The notes under the pieces were generated by a model. That model did not search any database, was not told the DNA's origin, and was given only the letters and a program-made list of their open reading frames with translations. A DNA stretch of 30,911 bases, from assembly GCA_964555935.1 (NCBI GenBank), contig CAZKUN010000093.1, forward strand, positions 1-30,911, written 5' to 3'. The stretch comes from CAZKUN01 sp964555935. GTDB taxonomy: Bacteria; Armatimonadota; Zipacnadia; Zipacnadales; VGFC01. Below are positions 16,363 through 24,764 of the stretch, in pieces. The translations under genes and the position numbers were made by a program. Position 1 is the stretch's first letter; every line of letters begins with the position of its first letter.

Positions 16363-16383
16363 CGACAGGCTTCAAGCCCGTCG
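16363..16383 (+). repeat. REP-like hairpin between convergent genes
   Basis: cgacaggctt (16363-16372) pairs with aagcccgtcg (16374-16383) with one mismatch around a single C, preceded by GTAA. It sits between the convergent napB and LamG genes, 80 bases apart, so it may also end transcription from either side. Confidence 0.55.
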
Positions 16384-16387
16384 AGAA

Positions 16388-17833
16388 TCATCCCTCAAAG
16401 TCCTCCCCATACCGCCGGTGCAACTCGTCGAGATCCGCCTTCAGCAGGTACATCCGACCCCGTGCCGTCGCCTCCTCGCCCGGCTTCAGCAGTCCCCACG
16501 ATGGGTTGGAGTGGATGCACGAGACGGCTTGCTGGAAGTTGAACGATAGGCTGATGGCCCTGTCGACTGCGAGTCCGAGGGTCCATTCGCCGTCGGCCGA
16601 GGTCTTCGCCGAGAGCCGCTCGACATTAGGATCGCGCCCAACTTGGATCCCCGTCATCCGGTGGTCGGCGAACTCGGCGCTCATCACCTCGCGCATGCTG
16701 ACCCACTCGCCCTCGCGCCGTACCCACGTCCGCTCCGCCTCGTAGTCCTCAAACGCCGGCGACCGCGCCGACCGCAGGCAGACGAGCTGCATCGGCTCGC
16801 GGGTCCACTGCTCATCGCCAACATTTCGCACGTGGATCTCAAACTCGATCGAGTCGTCCCGCGCCCATAGCTCCCCGTCGAAGTCGAGCCCGACCTTCGC
16901 CTTCAGCGCGTCGTCCGCTCCCCAATGATAGCGCAGGTGTCGGCCGCCATCCTCAACCTCCCAGGCCACATCGCGCGCCCGCGTGTTGTATGCGACCTCG
17001 GGGTCGTAGTAGCCCCACTCGGTGACCTGAAGCCGCCACGCGGTCCGCGGGAATTCGGGATGACGGATCTGCACGTCGCTGTGATCGCCCCAGGGGCGCA
17101 GGTAGAAACCGTCGATCGCGTGCTGGAACGCGCGCTCGTCGGGCAGTGGCGCCTCGCGCTGGGATCGCGCGGCGATTCTCTCGGCACTCAGCGCGCCTTC
17201 GACGATCCCCACCTCGTCGATCTTGCCCTGGTAGAAGCCTCCGCGCCCCGCGCCGATGATTAGCCGACCATGGGACACGTTCGATCCGACCGGTGCTGAC
17301 GCTTGCGCCTCGCCGTTCACGTACAGCGTCATCTGACGCGCGCCCACGGTGTCGATCACCGCCGCCACGTGCGTCCACTCATCTGCGGGCACGGCGGCGA
17401 GGCTCTCCACTGCGGCGAACGGTTGCTCGCGCTCGCCACTCCCATCCCACTGCCTCAGTGAGATCTTCCCGCCTGCCTCACGCGCGATCGACCACCGCCA
17501 CGATCCGCCGCGCTCATGCTCGAAGGAGCCAATGATCGTCGACGCCGCGTAGTCCTCCGGGCAGATCCACAGCTCAACCGTCTGCTCGGGGAAGCAGTAC
17601 GTCGCGCCATGGTGGTCGCCGAGGTCGAGCCAGTCGTCGACGCCGTCGAAGGCGAGGGCCTCGTTGAACTTGCCCTCCGCGCTGGCCGTCGCTCCATGGT
17701 TCTCGCCGACCGCACCCGCGCCTGACGAGTCAGCCAACCTGCCATCGTCAAGATGCAGGAGCAACACGTCAAAGCCATCGTCAGCCTGCGCCCCGCAGAC
17801 AGAGCACAGCAACGCTACAGCGATTCCAGCCAT
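16388..17833 (-). CDS. Secreted LamG-domain protein with unrecognised C-terminal domain
   Basis: The ATG at 17833 is chosen for its GGGGGAGG ribosome site and because it begins a signal peptide (MAGIAVALLCSVCGAQA); an upstream ATG at 17929 adds 32 unlike residues. The product is 481 aa. A concanavalin A-like LamG domain spans about 20-235 (LHLDDGRLADSSG, VDDWLDLGD, WTHVAAVIDT, GKIDEVGIVEGALSAERI). The second half (about 245-481) begins HAIDGFYLRPWGDHSDVQI and is rich in beta-strand-like sequence. I do not recognise it, though it repeatedly mentions features of carbohydrate-active folds such as alternating aromatic and acidic residues. It is last in the minus-strand run after Gfo/Idh and the glycosidase, separated by a 135-base gap with a strong hairpin. 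Confidence 0.8.
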   Translation of the reverse strand: MAGIAVALLCSVCGAQADDGFDVLLLHLDDGRLADSSGAGAVGENHGATASAEGKFNEALAFDGVDDWLDLGDHHGATYCFPEQTVELWICPEDYAASTIIGSFEHERGGSWRWSIAREAGGKISLRQWDGSGEREQPFAAVESLAAVPADEWTHVAAVIDTVGARQMTLYVNGEAQASAPVGSNVSHGRLIIGAGRGGFYQGKIDEVGIVEGALSAERIAARSQREAPLPDERAFQHAIDGFYLRPWGDHSDVQIRHPEFPRTAWRLQVTEWGYYDPEVAYNTRARDVAWEVEDGGRHLRYHWGADDALKAKVGLDFDGELWARDDSIEFEIHVRNVGDEQWTREPMQLVCLRSARSPAFEDYEAERTWVRREGEWVSMREVMSAEFADHRMTGIQVGRDPNVERLSAKTSADGEWTLGLAVDRAISLSFNFQQAVSCIHSNPSWGLLKPGEEATARGRMYLLKADLDELHRRYGEDFEG

Positions 17834-17862
17834 CCCAACCTCCCCCGTTCGTGCCGTCGCAG

Positions 17863-17901
17863 GACAGGCGCAGGGAAACTCCGCGAGTTTCCACGCCTGT
17901 C
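17863..17901. repeat. Two-step nested hairpin
   Basis: An outer 8 bp stem, gacaggcg (17863-17870) with cgcctgtc (17894-17901), encloses an inner 8 bp stem, ggaaactc (17874-17881) with gagtttcc (17885-17892), around a CGC loop, with small bulges (CAG and A). It lies between the glycosidase stop (17969) and the LamG gene start, so it could be a terminator or attenuator, but the nested palindrome also matches the REP-like family. Confidence 0.65.
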
Positions 17902-17968
17902 GCCGTCCCCCTCCTCGCTCCCGTCCCACGTGCCATTGGCTGCCAGGCCGTGGGAGAACACGCTCCGG

Positions 17969-19591
17969 CTAACTCCGCCCCACCACGCCCGCCACATCCC
18001 TCGCCACCGGCGGCAGCGGCATCCGCAGCTTCCCATCCTCGCCTGCCGTTGCTGCCGCCTCACCAGTGAACTCGCCCGTGTCCGTATCGAACCATCGGAC
18101 GCGATACTCTCCCGGCTCCACGCCCTCGGCCGTCAGCGCCTCCCCCTCAACCGCCTCAGGCACCCCGCTCTCCTTCACATCCTCCGGGTCCCACGATGCG
18201 TTGCGGGCATAGATGAAGAGAGTCTCGCCCGTCTTGCAGGCCATGACCTCGATCTTCTCGCGCACGTCAGGCGTCGGCGCCGCGACCCGCTCGGGCGGGA
18301 CGCCCTCCGCGAGGATGATCTCGCTGAACCTCGCGACCGGGCCGAAGTGTCGGTCCTCGCCTCGGTCCGCGTGGTGGTCCCACCACCAAGTCATCGGCAA
18401 CACCGGCGTCGGCATGAACAGCCCGCGCCAGAGCCCCAGGTGCAGCTCGATCTCGAACAGGTCATCCCGCTTGATCTCGCCCGGCGAGCGCCAATCGTAC
18501 GCGAACTCTCCGATGACATGTGGCTTGTCGAAGCTCGAGACGTGCGAGTCAATCGCGCGCCAGAATCGATGGCTCGGACCGTACGGGTGGTTCTGGCTGA
18601 AGTCCAGCGCGTCGATGTCCCGGAGACCGGGGAACGCCCGCGAACTCGTGCTCACCAGGTGGCCATACGGATCGATCTCCTTCAGGTGCGTGGCCATCTC
18701 CGCGTGCCAGGCGACGATCGCCTCTTTCGGCGCCTTGATGTGCTCGATCTCGTTCCAAAACTCCCACGCCGCCACGTGCGGGCTGAAGCCCCAGCGGGCG
18801 ACCAGGTACCGCAGCCGCTTCTTGTATTGGCTCTTGGCCTCGGGGTTGACGAAGAAGTCCGGCACGTCTTTGCACGGGCCGCCAAGCGCCGCGCTATAGG
18901 GGTTGCGGTTCCACTCGTCATTGCCGCCCCAGTAGTCCTTCTCCGGCTGCATCACGCCATGGTAGTCGAGCGCCAGCATGATGTAGATGCCATGTCTCTC
19001 GGCGAGACGGAGCACCTCGTCGAGCTGGTCGGCCACCGCCAGGTCGTATCGGCCCAGTCCCTCCGTGCTCCACTCGAGCGGCAGGTTCCACGGACACATC
19101 CACGTGCGGATGAAGTTGCAGCCAAGCTCCGCCAGTCTCGGCAATACGGAGGCGTAGGTGTGTCGATCGCCCTGCCGGGATTCCCACCCGAAGTTCTCGC
19201 CCACGCCCCGGAAGAGCTGGCCTGAATCGAGCCGGAACGTGGCGATCGAATTGGGATTGATGCGCAGGAAGCCGCCCTGGCTGGACGGTTCAACCGCGAG
19301 GGATCTCGTGCCGGATGTGCTCGTGCTCGACCCATGGGCGAATACGAACTCGTACGTGTGAGTCCCGACCTCCATCGGGGCAAAGCGGGCCTCCCACTGC
19401 CAGCCGGATGTTCCCGAACCGACATAGCAGCATGGCAGCTCGATCCCCCGCCCGGATGGGCACGAGATTCGCGCGTCGAGCCTCACCTCATCGGGGTCGA
19501 ACGGATTCGCGTCAAGCGCCTCGGTCGTGATGCTGACCGTCAGCGGCTCGTAAAGCGCGATGGTCTCGTGGGATGGGGCGATGTCTTTCAT
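17969..19591 (-). CDS. DUF5060 / GH5-like glycoside hydrolase without signal peptide
   Basis: A 540-aa protein. Residues 1-105 form a beta-sandwich like DUF5060 (ALYEPLTVSI, GWQWEARFAPMEVGTHTYEF), which often precedes clan GH-A glycosidases. A TIM-barrel follows: LFRGVGENFGW, FIRTWMCPWN, then HVAAWEFWNEIE with acid/base E281 and HVIGEFAYDW with nucleophile E362. A C-terminal region (about 450-540) looks like a beta-sandwich. Two correctly spaced glutamates suggest an active retaining enzyme, perhaps a mannanase or related glycosidase. No export signal is seen, so it may act inside the cell on oligosaccharides. Its ATG follows the Gfo/Idh stop by one base (TGA-C-ATG), so translation is coupled. 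Exact substrate unknown. Confidence 0.88.
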   Translation of the reverse strand: MKDIAPSHETIALYEPLTVSITTEALDANPFDPDEVRLDARISCPSGRGIELPCCYVGSGTSGWQWEARFAPMEVGTHTYEFVFAHGSSTSTSGTRSLAVEPSSQGGFLRINPNSIATFRLDSGQLFRGVGENFGWESRQGDRHTYASVLPRLAELGCNFIRTWMCPWNLPLEWSTEGLGRYDLAVADQLDEVLRLAERHGIYIMLALDYHGVMQPEKDYWGGNDEWNRNPYSAALGGPCKDVPDFFVNPEAKSQYKKRLRYLVARWGFSPHVAAWEFWNEIEHIKAPKEAIVAWHAEMATHLKEIDPYGHLVSTSSRAFPGLRDIDALDFSQNHPYGPSHRFWRAIDSHVSSFDKPHVIGEFAYDWRSPGEIKRDDLFEIELHLGLWRGLFMPTPVLPMTWWWDHHADRGEDRHFGPVARFSEIILAEGVPPERVAAPTPDVREKIEVMACKTGETLFIYARNASWDPEDVKESGVPEAVEGEALTAEGVEPGEYRVRWFDTDTGEFTGEAAATAGEDGKLRMPLPPVARDVAGVVGRS

Positions 19592-19592
19592 G

Positions 19593-20624
19593 TCACTCCG
19601 ATAGCGCCGCGTTCAGCGAGTCAAACAGATCATCCGGCGGGGCGAACGGGATGTCGACAGGCTTGCGCCAGAGCGCGCTGGCGTAGAGTCCCAGCACGAC
19701 CTGCCACTGGTGCAGGCCGATCTTCAGATTCGTGCCGGCGGGCTTGTGGTCGTCTTCCAGCCAGTCGAACATGGCCTCCGTCAGATTCGCCTGCGCTTGG
19801 TGATTCGATTCGACGATCTCCTCGCTGGTTGGCGCCCCGGATTCTATGCCCTTCGCCGAGGCGATCTCCCATTTGCCGAACTCCTCATACAGCGTACGTC
19901 CCCACTCGGCGTGGGCCGCGACGCGACAGTGGGCGTAGGTCGGGCCGTCGTCGCTCACCCTCGGCGTCGTGAGCCCGTTCACCCACAGGCCGCTCACGCC
20001 GTTCGCAAATAGCACCTGTCCGACCGTCGCATCGGGTGCCGGGTGGAGGGTCTCCATGCCCTCCGTCCCGCTCGCGCAACCGAAGACGCGCACGGCCGGC
20101 TGGTCCTCGTTCAGCGACATCGCCCAGTCGATGATATGGGTGCCCTGGCCGCTGATGTTCATCCCCGCCGTGAATTCCAGGAAGAGGACCTTGCCGAGAT
20201 CGCCCGAGCGCAGCGCCTCCCGGCAGCGCGTCATGTTCGGGTGGTAGCGGAACTGCTGTCCCACCGCGAACTTCGTGGCCGACCGCGCCTCCAGATCGAC
20301 GAGCTGCCGCCAGTCGGCAACCTGACACGCGATCGGTTTCTCCACGATGCATGTCGGCACGTTCAGCTCATCCATCAGCGTCATCAACTCAACGCGCGTG
20401 TCCGGCCACGTGACGAGGTGCACGAGATCGGGCTTCTCAGCCTCGATCATTTCCCTCGCGTCGGCGTAGCCAGTCAGCGCGTGCTCCTCTGCAAACGCTT
20501 CGCGCTTGTCTTCTATCACGTCACAGCACGCGACAAGCTCGCCGCGAGTCACGTGCTTGTAGGCAGTGGCGTGGCCGCTGGCCCGCCCGCCACATCCGAT
20601 GATCGCGCAACGGTATTTCGCCAT
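19593..20624 (-). CDS. Gfo/Idh/MocA-family oxidoreductase
   Basis: A 343-aa NAD(P)-dependent dehydrogenase. The N-terminal Rossmann domain has IIGCGGRASGHA (8-19) and the family motif EKP at 95-97. A second alpha/beta domain holds the substrate site; HIIDWAMSL in the middle provides the expected histidine. The family oxidises sugars, inositols or glycosides, or acts on N-acetyl sugars. The strong ribosome site GAGGAGAG precedes ATG 20624. It leads a minus-strand operon with the GH5-like enzyme one base away and the LamG protein further on, which suggests sequential breakdown of one carbohydrate. Divergent from the glycosidase-like gene at 20821. Confidence 0.92.
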   Translation of the reverse strand: MAKYRCAIIGCGGRASGHATAYKHVTRGELVACCDVIEDKREAFAEEHALTGYADAREMIEAEKPDLVHLVTWPDTRVELMTLMDELNVPTCIVEKPIACQVADWRQLVDLEARSATKFAVGQQFRYHPNMTRCREALRSGDLGKVLFLEFTAGMNISGQGTHIIDWAMSLNEDQPAVRVFGCASGTEGMETLHPAPDATVGQVLFANGVSGLWVNGLTTPRVSDDGPTYAHCRVAAHAEWGRTLYEEFGKWEIASAKGIESGAPTSEEIVESNHQAQANLTEAMFDWLEDDHKPAGTNLKIGLHQWQVVLGLYASALWRKPVDIPFAPPDDLFDSLNAALSE

Positions 20625-20708
20625 TCAACTCTCCTCACATCATGTATGTCGAGCACTGTTCCTCGCCCTAGCCCCCGCACCTCCGGCCTTCGGATGCCGT
20701 CCGTGCCT

Positions 20709-20726
20709 GCGGCTCTCCCGAGCCGC
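20709..20726 (+). repeat. REP-like hairpin in divergent promoter region
   Basis: Perfect 7 bp stem gcggctc (20709-20715) with gagccgc (20720-20726), loop TCCC, preceded by CCGTGCCT. The 12-base lead ccgtgcctgcgg recurs at 22361-22372 before another hairpin. It lies in the 196-base gap between two divergent gene starts, which rules out a terminator role. Confidence 0.65.
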
Positions 20727-20820
20727 GCCGTCGCCACGCCCAAGGTCCCCACGCGTCGCCAGACGAAACGCTACCCGTTCGATTCAGTAGCCCCCAACCA
20801 TCGCCTCGGAGACTCGCCCG

Positions 20821-22332
20821 ATGACAAGACTCGCCGCCATCGTCGCCCTCCTGCTCGTCGCATCTTGCCTCGTTGCTCAGGACTTCCCGCCGCTTGGCAT
20901 CAACCTCGCCGGCAACAGCTACTGGGCCACAGAGCACTGCTTCAAGGACCTCATGAAACACTCCTCACGCTGGCGCGCGCAGAAGTCGGGCGAGGGCTTC
21001 AGTTGGGACTGGCCCATGCCTCCGCTGGCTGACGATGGTTACCCGCTGGAGATAGGCGAGGGCAACGACTTCATCGAAGCCTTCGTAATCAGCGCCGAGC
21101 AGCGCGCCCACCTCGGGGATCAACTCGTCGTCCTCTACGATGGGACAGGCAAGATCGACTGTTGGGGCGGCGCCAAGGTGTCTGAGCGTTCTCTCGGCCG
21201 CGACACGTGGGAGGTGGTCCCGAAGGGCCCCATCACCGTCCGCATCGTCGAGACCGATACCGACGATCGCGTCCGCAACATCCGGATCCTCAAGCCCGCT
21301 GATGTCGAGACTTACGAGGATAGCCCCTTCCGCCAGGAGTTCCTTGACCGCTGGACGGGCATGAGGGCCTTCCGCTTCATGGACTGGGGCAGCACTAACA
21401 ACTCCGAGGTCTCGACTTGGGCCGACCGCGCCACGCCCGCCGACCGCACTCAGACACAGGTCGGCATCGCCCTCGAGTACCAGATCGACCTCTGCAATCG
21501 CACCGGCGTCGACCCGTGGCTGTGCATCCCTCACCTCGCTGACGATGACTACGTCCGCCGCGCCGCGGAGCTGGTGGAGGATACTCTCGACCTCGAACTC
21601 ACCGCCTACCTTGAGTATTCCAACGAGGTCTGGAACGGGCAGTTCGCCCAAGCCCGCTGGGCCTCGCAGCGAGGCCAGGAACTCGGCCTCAGCGACAACG
21701 CCTTCCAGGCCCAGCTCTACTTCTACTCGAAGCGCTCGGTTGAGATCTTCCGCATCTGGCGAGATGTCTTCGGTGATGGCCGCGAGCGGCTGATCTGCGT
21801 CCTCGGAACGCAAGCGGCAAACCCCTGGGTCAGCGAGCAGATCATCACCTACGAGGATGCCCACGAGGTCGCCGATGCCCTCGCCGGCGCGCCCTACTTC
21901 GGCCACGCCTTCGGAAGCCCGGAGACTCAGGACAAGGTCGCCGCGCTAACCATCGAGCAACTTCTCGACTTCCTCCCCGCCGCCATTGAGAAGAACAAGG
22001 AGACCCAGCAGAAGAACGCCGACCTCTGCGAGCAATACGGCCTTGCGCTCATGGCCTACGAGGGTGGCCAGCACCTTTGCGGCCACGGCGGCGCGGAGAA
22101 TAACGAGGCGCTGACCGATCTCTTCATCGCCGCCAACCGCCACCCGCGCATGAAGGACCTCTACCTCCAGGACCTCCGCAACTGGAAAGAGATCGGCGGC
22201 GATCTCTTCATGGTCTTCTCGTCGATGGGTCGTCCGAGCAAGTGGGGAAGCTGGTGCCTCCTCGAGTACGAGGGCCAGGATCTCGCAACCGCGCCGAAGT
22301 ACCAGGCAATCCAGCAAGCGCTAGCCGAGTAG
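20821..22332 (+). CDS. Secreted glycosidase-like protein (family often annotated as cellulose-binding)
   Basis: A 503-aa exported protein. Its signal peptide, MTRLAAIVALLLVASCLVAQ, also contains a lipobox-like VASC with C16, so it is either cleaved after Q20 or lipidated. The mature part begins LGINLAGNSYWATE. YLEYSNEVWNGQF (263-275) has E269 in an S-N-E context and MAYEGGQHL has E414, positions expected for acid/base and nucleophile in a clan GH-A-like barrel. WTGMRAFRFMDWGSTNNSEVSTWADR and PWLCIPHLADDDYVRRAA match a bacterial family commonly annotated as cellulose-binding, though whether it is an enzyme is not settled. GGAG lies about nine bases before ATG. It leads a plus-strand group with an unrecognised protein and a sulfatase. 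Confidence 0.82.
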   Translation: MTRLAAIVALLLVASCLVAQDFPPLGINLAGNSYWATEHCFKDLMKHSSRWRAQKSGEGFSWDWPMPPLADDGYPLEIGEGNDFIEAFVISAEQRAHLGDQLVVLYDGTGKIDCWGGAKVSERSLGRDTWEVVPKGPITVRIVETDTDDRVRNIRILKPADVETYEDSPFRQEFLDRWTGMRAFRFMDWGSTNNSEVSTWADRATPADRTQTQVGIALEYQIDLCNRTGVDPWLCIPHLADDDYVRRAAELVEDTLDLELTAYLEYSNEVWNGQFAQARWASQRGQELGLSDNAFQAQLYFYSKRSVEIFRIWRDVFGDGRERLICVLGTQAANPWVSEQIITYEDAHEVADALAGAPYFGHAFGSPETQDKVAALTIEQLLDFLPAAIEKNKETQQKNADLCEQYGLALMAYEGGQHLCGHGGAENNEALTDLFIAANRHPRMKDLYLQDLRNWKEIGGDLFMVFSSMGRPSKWGSWCLLEYEGQDLATAPKYQAIQQALAE

Positions 22333-22424
22333 GGGCGCGATTCACGGCGCCCGTGCCTTACCGTGCCTGCGGACCTCCAGTTCCGCTCCATTGCCGCCCC
22401 GTACGACGATCGTCCCGATCGTCG
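22330..22424 (+). repeat. Cluster of three REP-like hairpins
   Basis: Three palindromes in 95 bases between two genes. The first is GTAG overlapping the stop of the upstream gene, then gggcgc (22333-22338) with gcgccc (22347-22352). The second is gcggacc (22369-22375) with gttccgc (22380-22386), one mismatch, loop TCCA. The third is GTA, then cgacgatc (22404-22411) with gatcgtcg (22417-22424), loop GTCCC. The stems differ in sequence but the architecture and orientation agree. The first may also serve as a terminator for the gene ending at 22332. Confidence 0.65.
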
Positions 22425-22447
22425 ACGCTGTCCCTGGGAGCCCGCCC

Positions 22448-23224
22448 ATGCCCAGACCCAAACGCGAGATGGTCAAGCACCCGCTCACGCCAAGCATGCT
22501 CACTGTGATGGGTGACCTCGAGCCCACGCCGCTCGTGACGGGGCCCTTCGACCCCGAGTCCGATTGGCGGCGCGAGTACCGCGTCTGGACCTGTTATGGC
22601 TACCGTGACAAGTCCTCGAATAGGAGCCAGGGCACGCTCTCGCTAACGCGCTCTGGCAGTGGCGGCAAGGCCTTCCGCCTGAAGGTCGACCAGACGCTCC
22701 ACATGGATCCGAAGAAGGAGAAGCACGACCACCGCTTCACCGCCTCCATCCGCTGCCGCAATGATGACCTCGCGACGCCGACCGCGTGGCGCATGGACAG
22801 CCGTTTCGTCAGCGGCAAAGAGGGCTCCAATCCCCCCGACATGGATCACGCGGAATCCGTCGAAGTGCTCGGCGACGCGCTCGCAGTCACCATCGGCGAC
22901 CGCACCGTGACGCGGCCTGCGTCGGCGCGCCTCGCCTCCGAGTTCAGTCTCATGGCTGCCGTCGGCCGCCTCCCGCTCGACTCCAAACCACTGAGCTTCG
23001 ACCTCCTCGAGTGGCTCACCGCGCTCAAGCCCGGCCAGCGCCTCTCATACCGCGGCCGTTTCGACCAGCAGTGGGGCGGCCTCGCGGTCACCCTCGATTG
23101 CTTCCACCAACTCGGCATGGGCGTCTGGCCGTACGAGTATTGGCTCGACGAGAACTCTCGTCTCGTGATGGTGGTAACCGGCGTCCGAGCCTACATCCTC
23201 GAGTCCGAGGAGGCGAGCATCTGA
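22448..23224 (+). CDS. Unrecognised protein translationally coupled to a sulfatase
   Basis: A 258-aa protein that I do not recognise. ATG 22448 follows GGGAG and begins MPRPKREMVKHPLTPS; a longer reading from 22391 runs through a hairpin and is unlikely. No signal peptide or membrane helix is seen. The sequence is rich in charged and aromatic residues (EYRVWTCYGYRDKSSNRSQG, then LKVDQTLHMDPKKEKHDHRF) with an alternating pattern suggesting mainly beta structure, and ends with a MVVTGVRAYIL strand. It lies between the glycosidase-like gene and a sulfatase whose ATG overlaps its stop (TGATG), so it is made together with the sulfatase. A role in the same carbohydrate pathway is inferred from position only. 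Confidence 0.75.
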   Translation: MPRPKREMVKHPLTPSMLTVMGDLEPTPLVTGPFDPESDWRREYRVWTCYGYRDKSSNRSQGTLSLTRSGSGGKAFRLKVDQTLHMDPKKEKHDHRFTASIRCRNDDLATPTAWRMDSRFVSGKEGSNPPDMDHAESVEVLGDALAVTIGDRTVTRPASARLASEFSLMAAVGRLPLDSKPLSFDLLEWLTALKPGQRLSYRGRFDQQWGGLAVTLDCFHQLGMGVWPYEYWLDENSRLVMVVTGVRAYILESEEASI

Positions 23225-24648
23225 TGAGCATCCCGAAGCCCGTAACCGTCGATCGACGTGACGCGATCAAGCTCGGGGCCGGGGCCGTAGCCGGACTCGC
23301 CGCTGGGCTCGCCAAGTCCGCGCCCGCCATCGGCGGGAGGTCGCGCCCGAACATCCTCATCCTCTGCACCGACCAGCAGCACCGCGACACCATCGCCGCC
23401 GACGGGTGCCGGTATGTCACCACGCCGGGGCAGGACCGACTCGCCGAACTCGGCGTCACCTTCCGCGCGGGCTACAGCACCAATCCCATCTGCTCGCCCG
23501 CGCGCAGCAGCATCTTCACCGGCCGCATGCCGTGCGAGACGGGCGTCTGGGCGAACGGGCAGGGGATCCACGAGTCCGTCCCGAACATCGGCCAGTGGCT
23601 GAGCGAGCAGGCCGGCTACGAGACGATCTATACGGGCAAGTGGCACATCCCCGCCAGTCAGACGGCGGAAATCCCCGGCTTCCGCGTGCCGGTGATCGGC
23701 CTCAGCGGCCAGGGCAACCTCGGCGACTCTTCGATCTCGCTCGGCTGCGAGGGCTACCTTCGGAACCACGATCCCGACGAGCCCTTCTGCCTCGTCGCCT
23801 CGTTCCTCCAACCCCACGACATCTGCCAGTGGCTCCGCACGAACCAGGCCAACGTTGACGACCTCCGCTATCCCGAGATAGCGAGCGACCTCCCGCCGCT
23901 CCCCGCTAACTTCGCCATCAACCCCGACGAGCCGCCCGAGATCGCCAAGCGCCGAAGCGGCAACGAGCCGACCAAGGGCGGGTGGTCCGAACTCCACTGG
24001 CGGTACTACCGCTGGTGCTACTTCCGGATGATCGAGCAAGTTGACATGGAGATCGCGCGGGTGGTCCGCGCGTTGGAGGAGAGTGGCCAGGCTGAGAACA
24101 CGCTGATATGCATGGTGTCGGACCATGGCGAGGGACTGGGGCACCACCAGATGGTGCGCAAGAACTTCCTGTTCGACGAAGCCGCCAACGTGCCGTTCCA
24201 GCTGGCTTTCCCCGGCCACGGTCGCGCGGGCGTCGTCGACCTCACGACCCCCGTCTCCCACGCTGACATCGTGCCGACGATCTGCGACTATGTCGGCATC
24301 GACGCGCCGCCCCACATGCGCGGCAAGAGCCTCCGTCCGCTGCTCGAGGGAGATTCGCTGAATCGCGACTACATCGTCAGCGAAGTCAGCGCGGGACCCT
24401 TCGGCAGGATGGTGCGAACCGAGCGTTACAAGTACATGGACTACATCGGCCTTCCGACCCAGGAGTGGCGTCCAGGCACGGAGCAGCTCTTCGACATGCA
24501 AGCCGATCCCGGCGAGACGCGTAACCTCGCCGCGAGCCAAGAGCACGCCGACACTCTTGGCGACCACCGCCGCATGTTGGCCGAGTGGGAGGACCGGATC
24601 GTCTTCGCGCCCACCCTCCCCGAGGAACGCATGTGGCCCAGAGGTTAG
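23224..24648 (+). CDS. Sulfatase with Tat-like signal
   Basis: Type I sulfatase of 474 aa, start overlapping the previous stop (TGATG). Residues 10-31 read DRRDAIKLGAGAVAGLAAGLAK, split here as twin-arginine D-R-R followed by a hydrophobic stretch, a Tat signal. CTDQQHRD (D50) supplies a metal ligand. The formylglycine motif C-S-P-A-R is at 90-94, followed by SSIFTGR. GKWHIP and SDHGEGLGHH carry further active-site residues. The C-terminal part has typical YKYM and LFDMQADPGETRNLA elements. It should remove sulfate esters outside the cytoplasm. Within the plus-strand group with the glycosidase-like protein it probably acts on the same glycan. Confidence 0.93.
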   Translation: MSIPKPVTVDRRDAIKLGAGAVAGLAAGLAKSAPAIGGRSRPNILILCTDQQHRDTIAADGCRYVTTPGQDRLAELGVTFRAGYSTNPICSPARSSIFTGRMPCETGVWANGQGIHESVPNIGQWLSEQAGYETIYTGKWHIPASQTAEIPGFRVPVIGLSGQGNLGDSSISLGCEGYLRNHDPDEPFCLVASFLQPHDICQWLRTNQANVDDLRYPEIASDLPPLPANFAINPDEPPEIAKRRSGNEPTKGGWSELHWRYYRWCYFRMIEQVDMEIARVVRALEESGQAENTLICMVSDHGEGLGHHQMVRKNFLFDEAANVPFQLAFPGHGRAGVVDLTTPVSHADIVPTICDYVGIDAPPHMRGKSLRPLLEGDSLNRDYIVSEVSAGPFGRMVRTERYKYMDYIGLPTQEWRPGTEQLFDMQADPGETRNLAASQEHADTLGDHRRMLAEWEDRIVFAPTLPEERMWPRG

Positions 24649-24665
24649 CCGCCCTCGTCCGCGTG

Positions 24666-24689
24666 GCAACGGGGCTCCCGCCCCGTTGC
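24666..24689 (+). repeat. REP-like hairpin
   Basis: Perfect 10 bp stem gcaacggggc (24666-24675) with gccccgttgc (24680-24689), loop TCCC, preceded by GCGTG. It lies 18 bases after the sulfatase stop, where it could also stop transcription, although no T-run follows. This is the longest perfect stem of the family in the window. Confidence 0.75.
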
Positions 24690-24764
24690 GTGCCCAACCA
24701 TCTCCCGGATCGCTGAAACCCTTGGCCGGCTCGAACGTCCCCATTGGCGGGAGAGGTGAATTGC

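Noticed and set aside
5795..24689. Hairpins read as a CRISPR array
   Set aside because: The units are single palindromes scattered over 19 kb with unlike stems, with no regular spacers and no cas genes.
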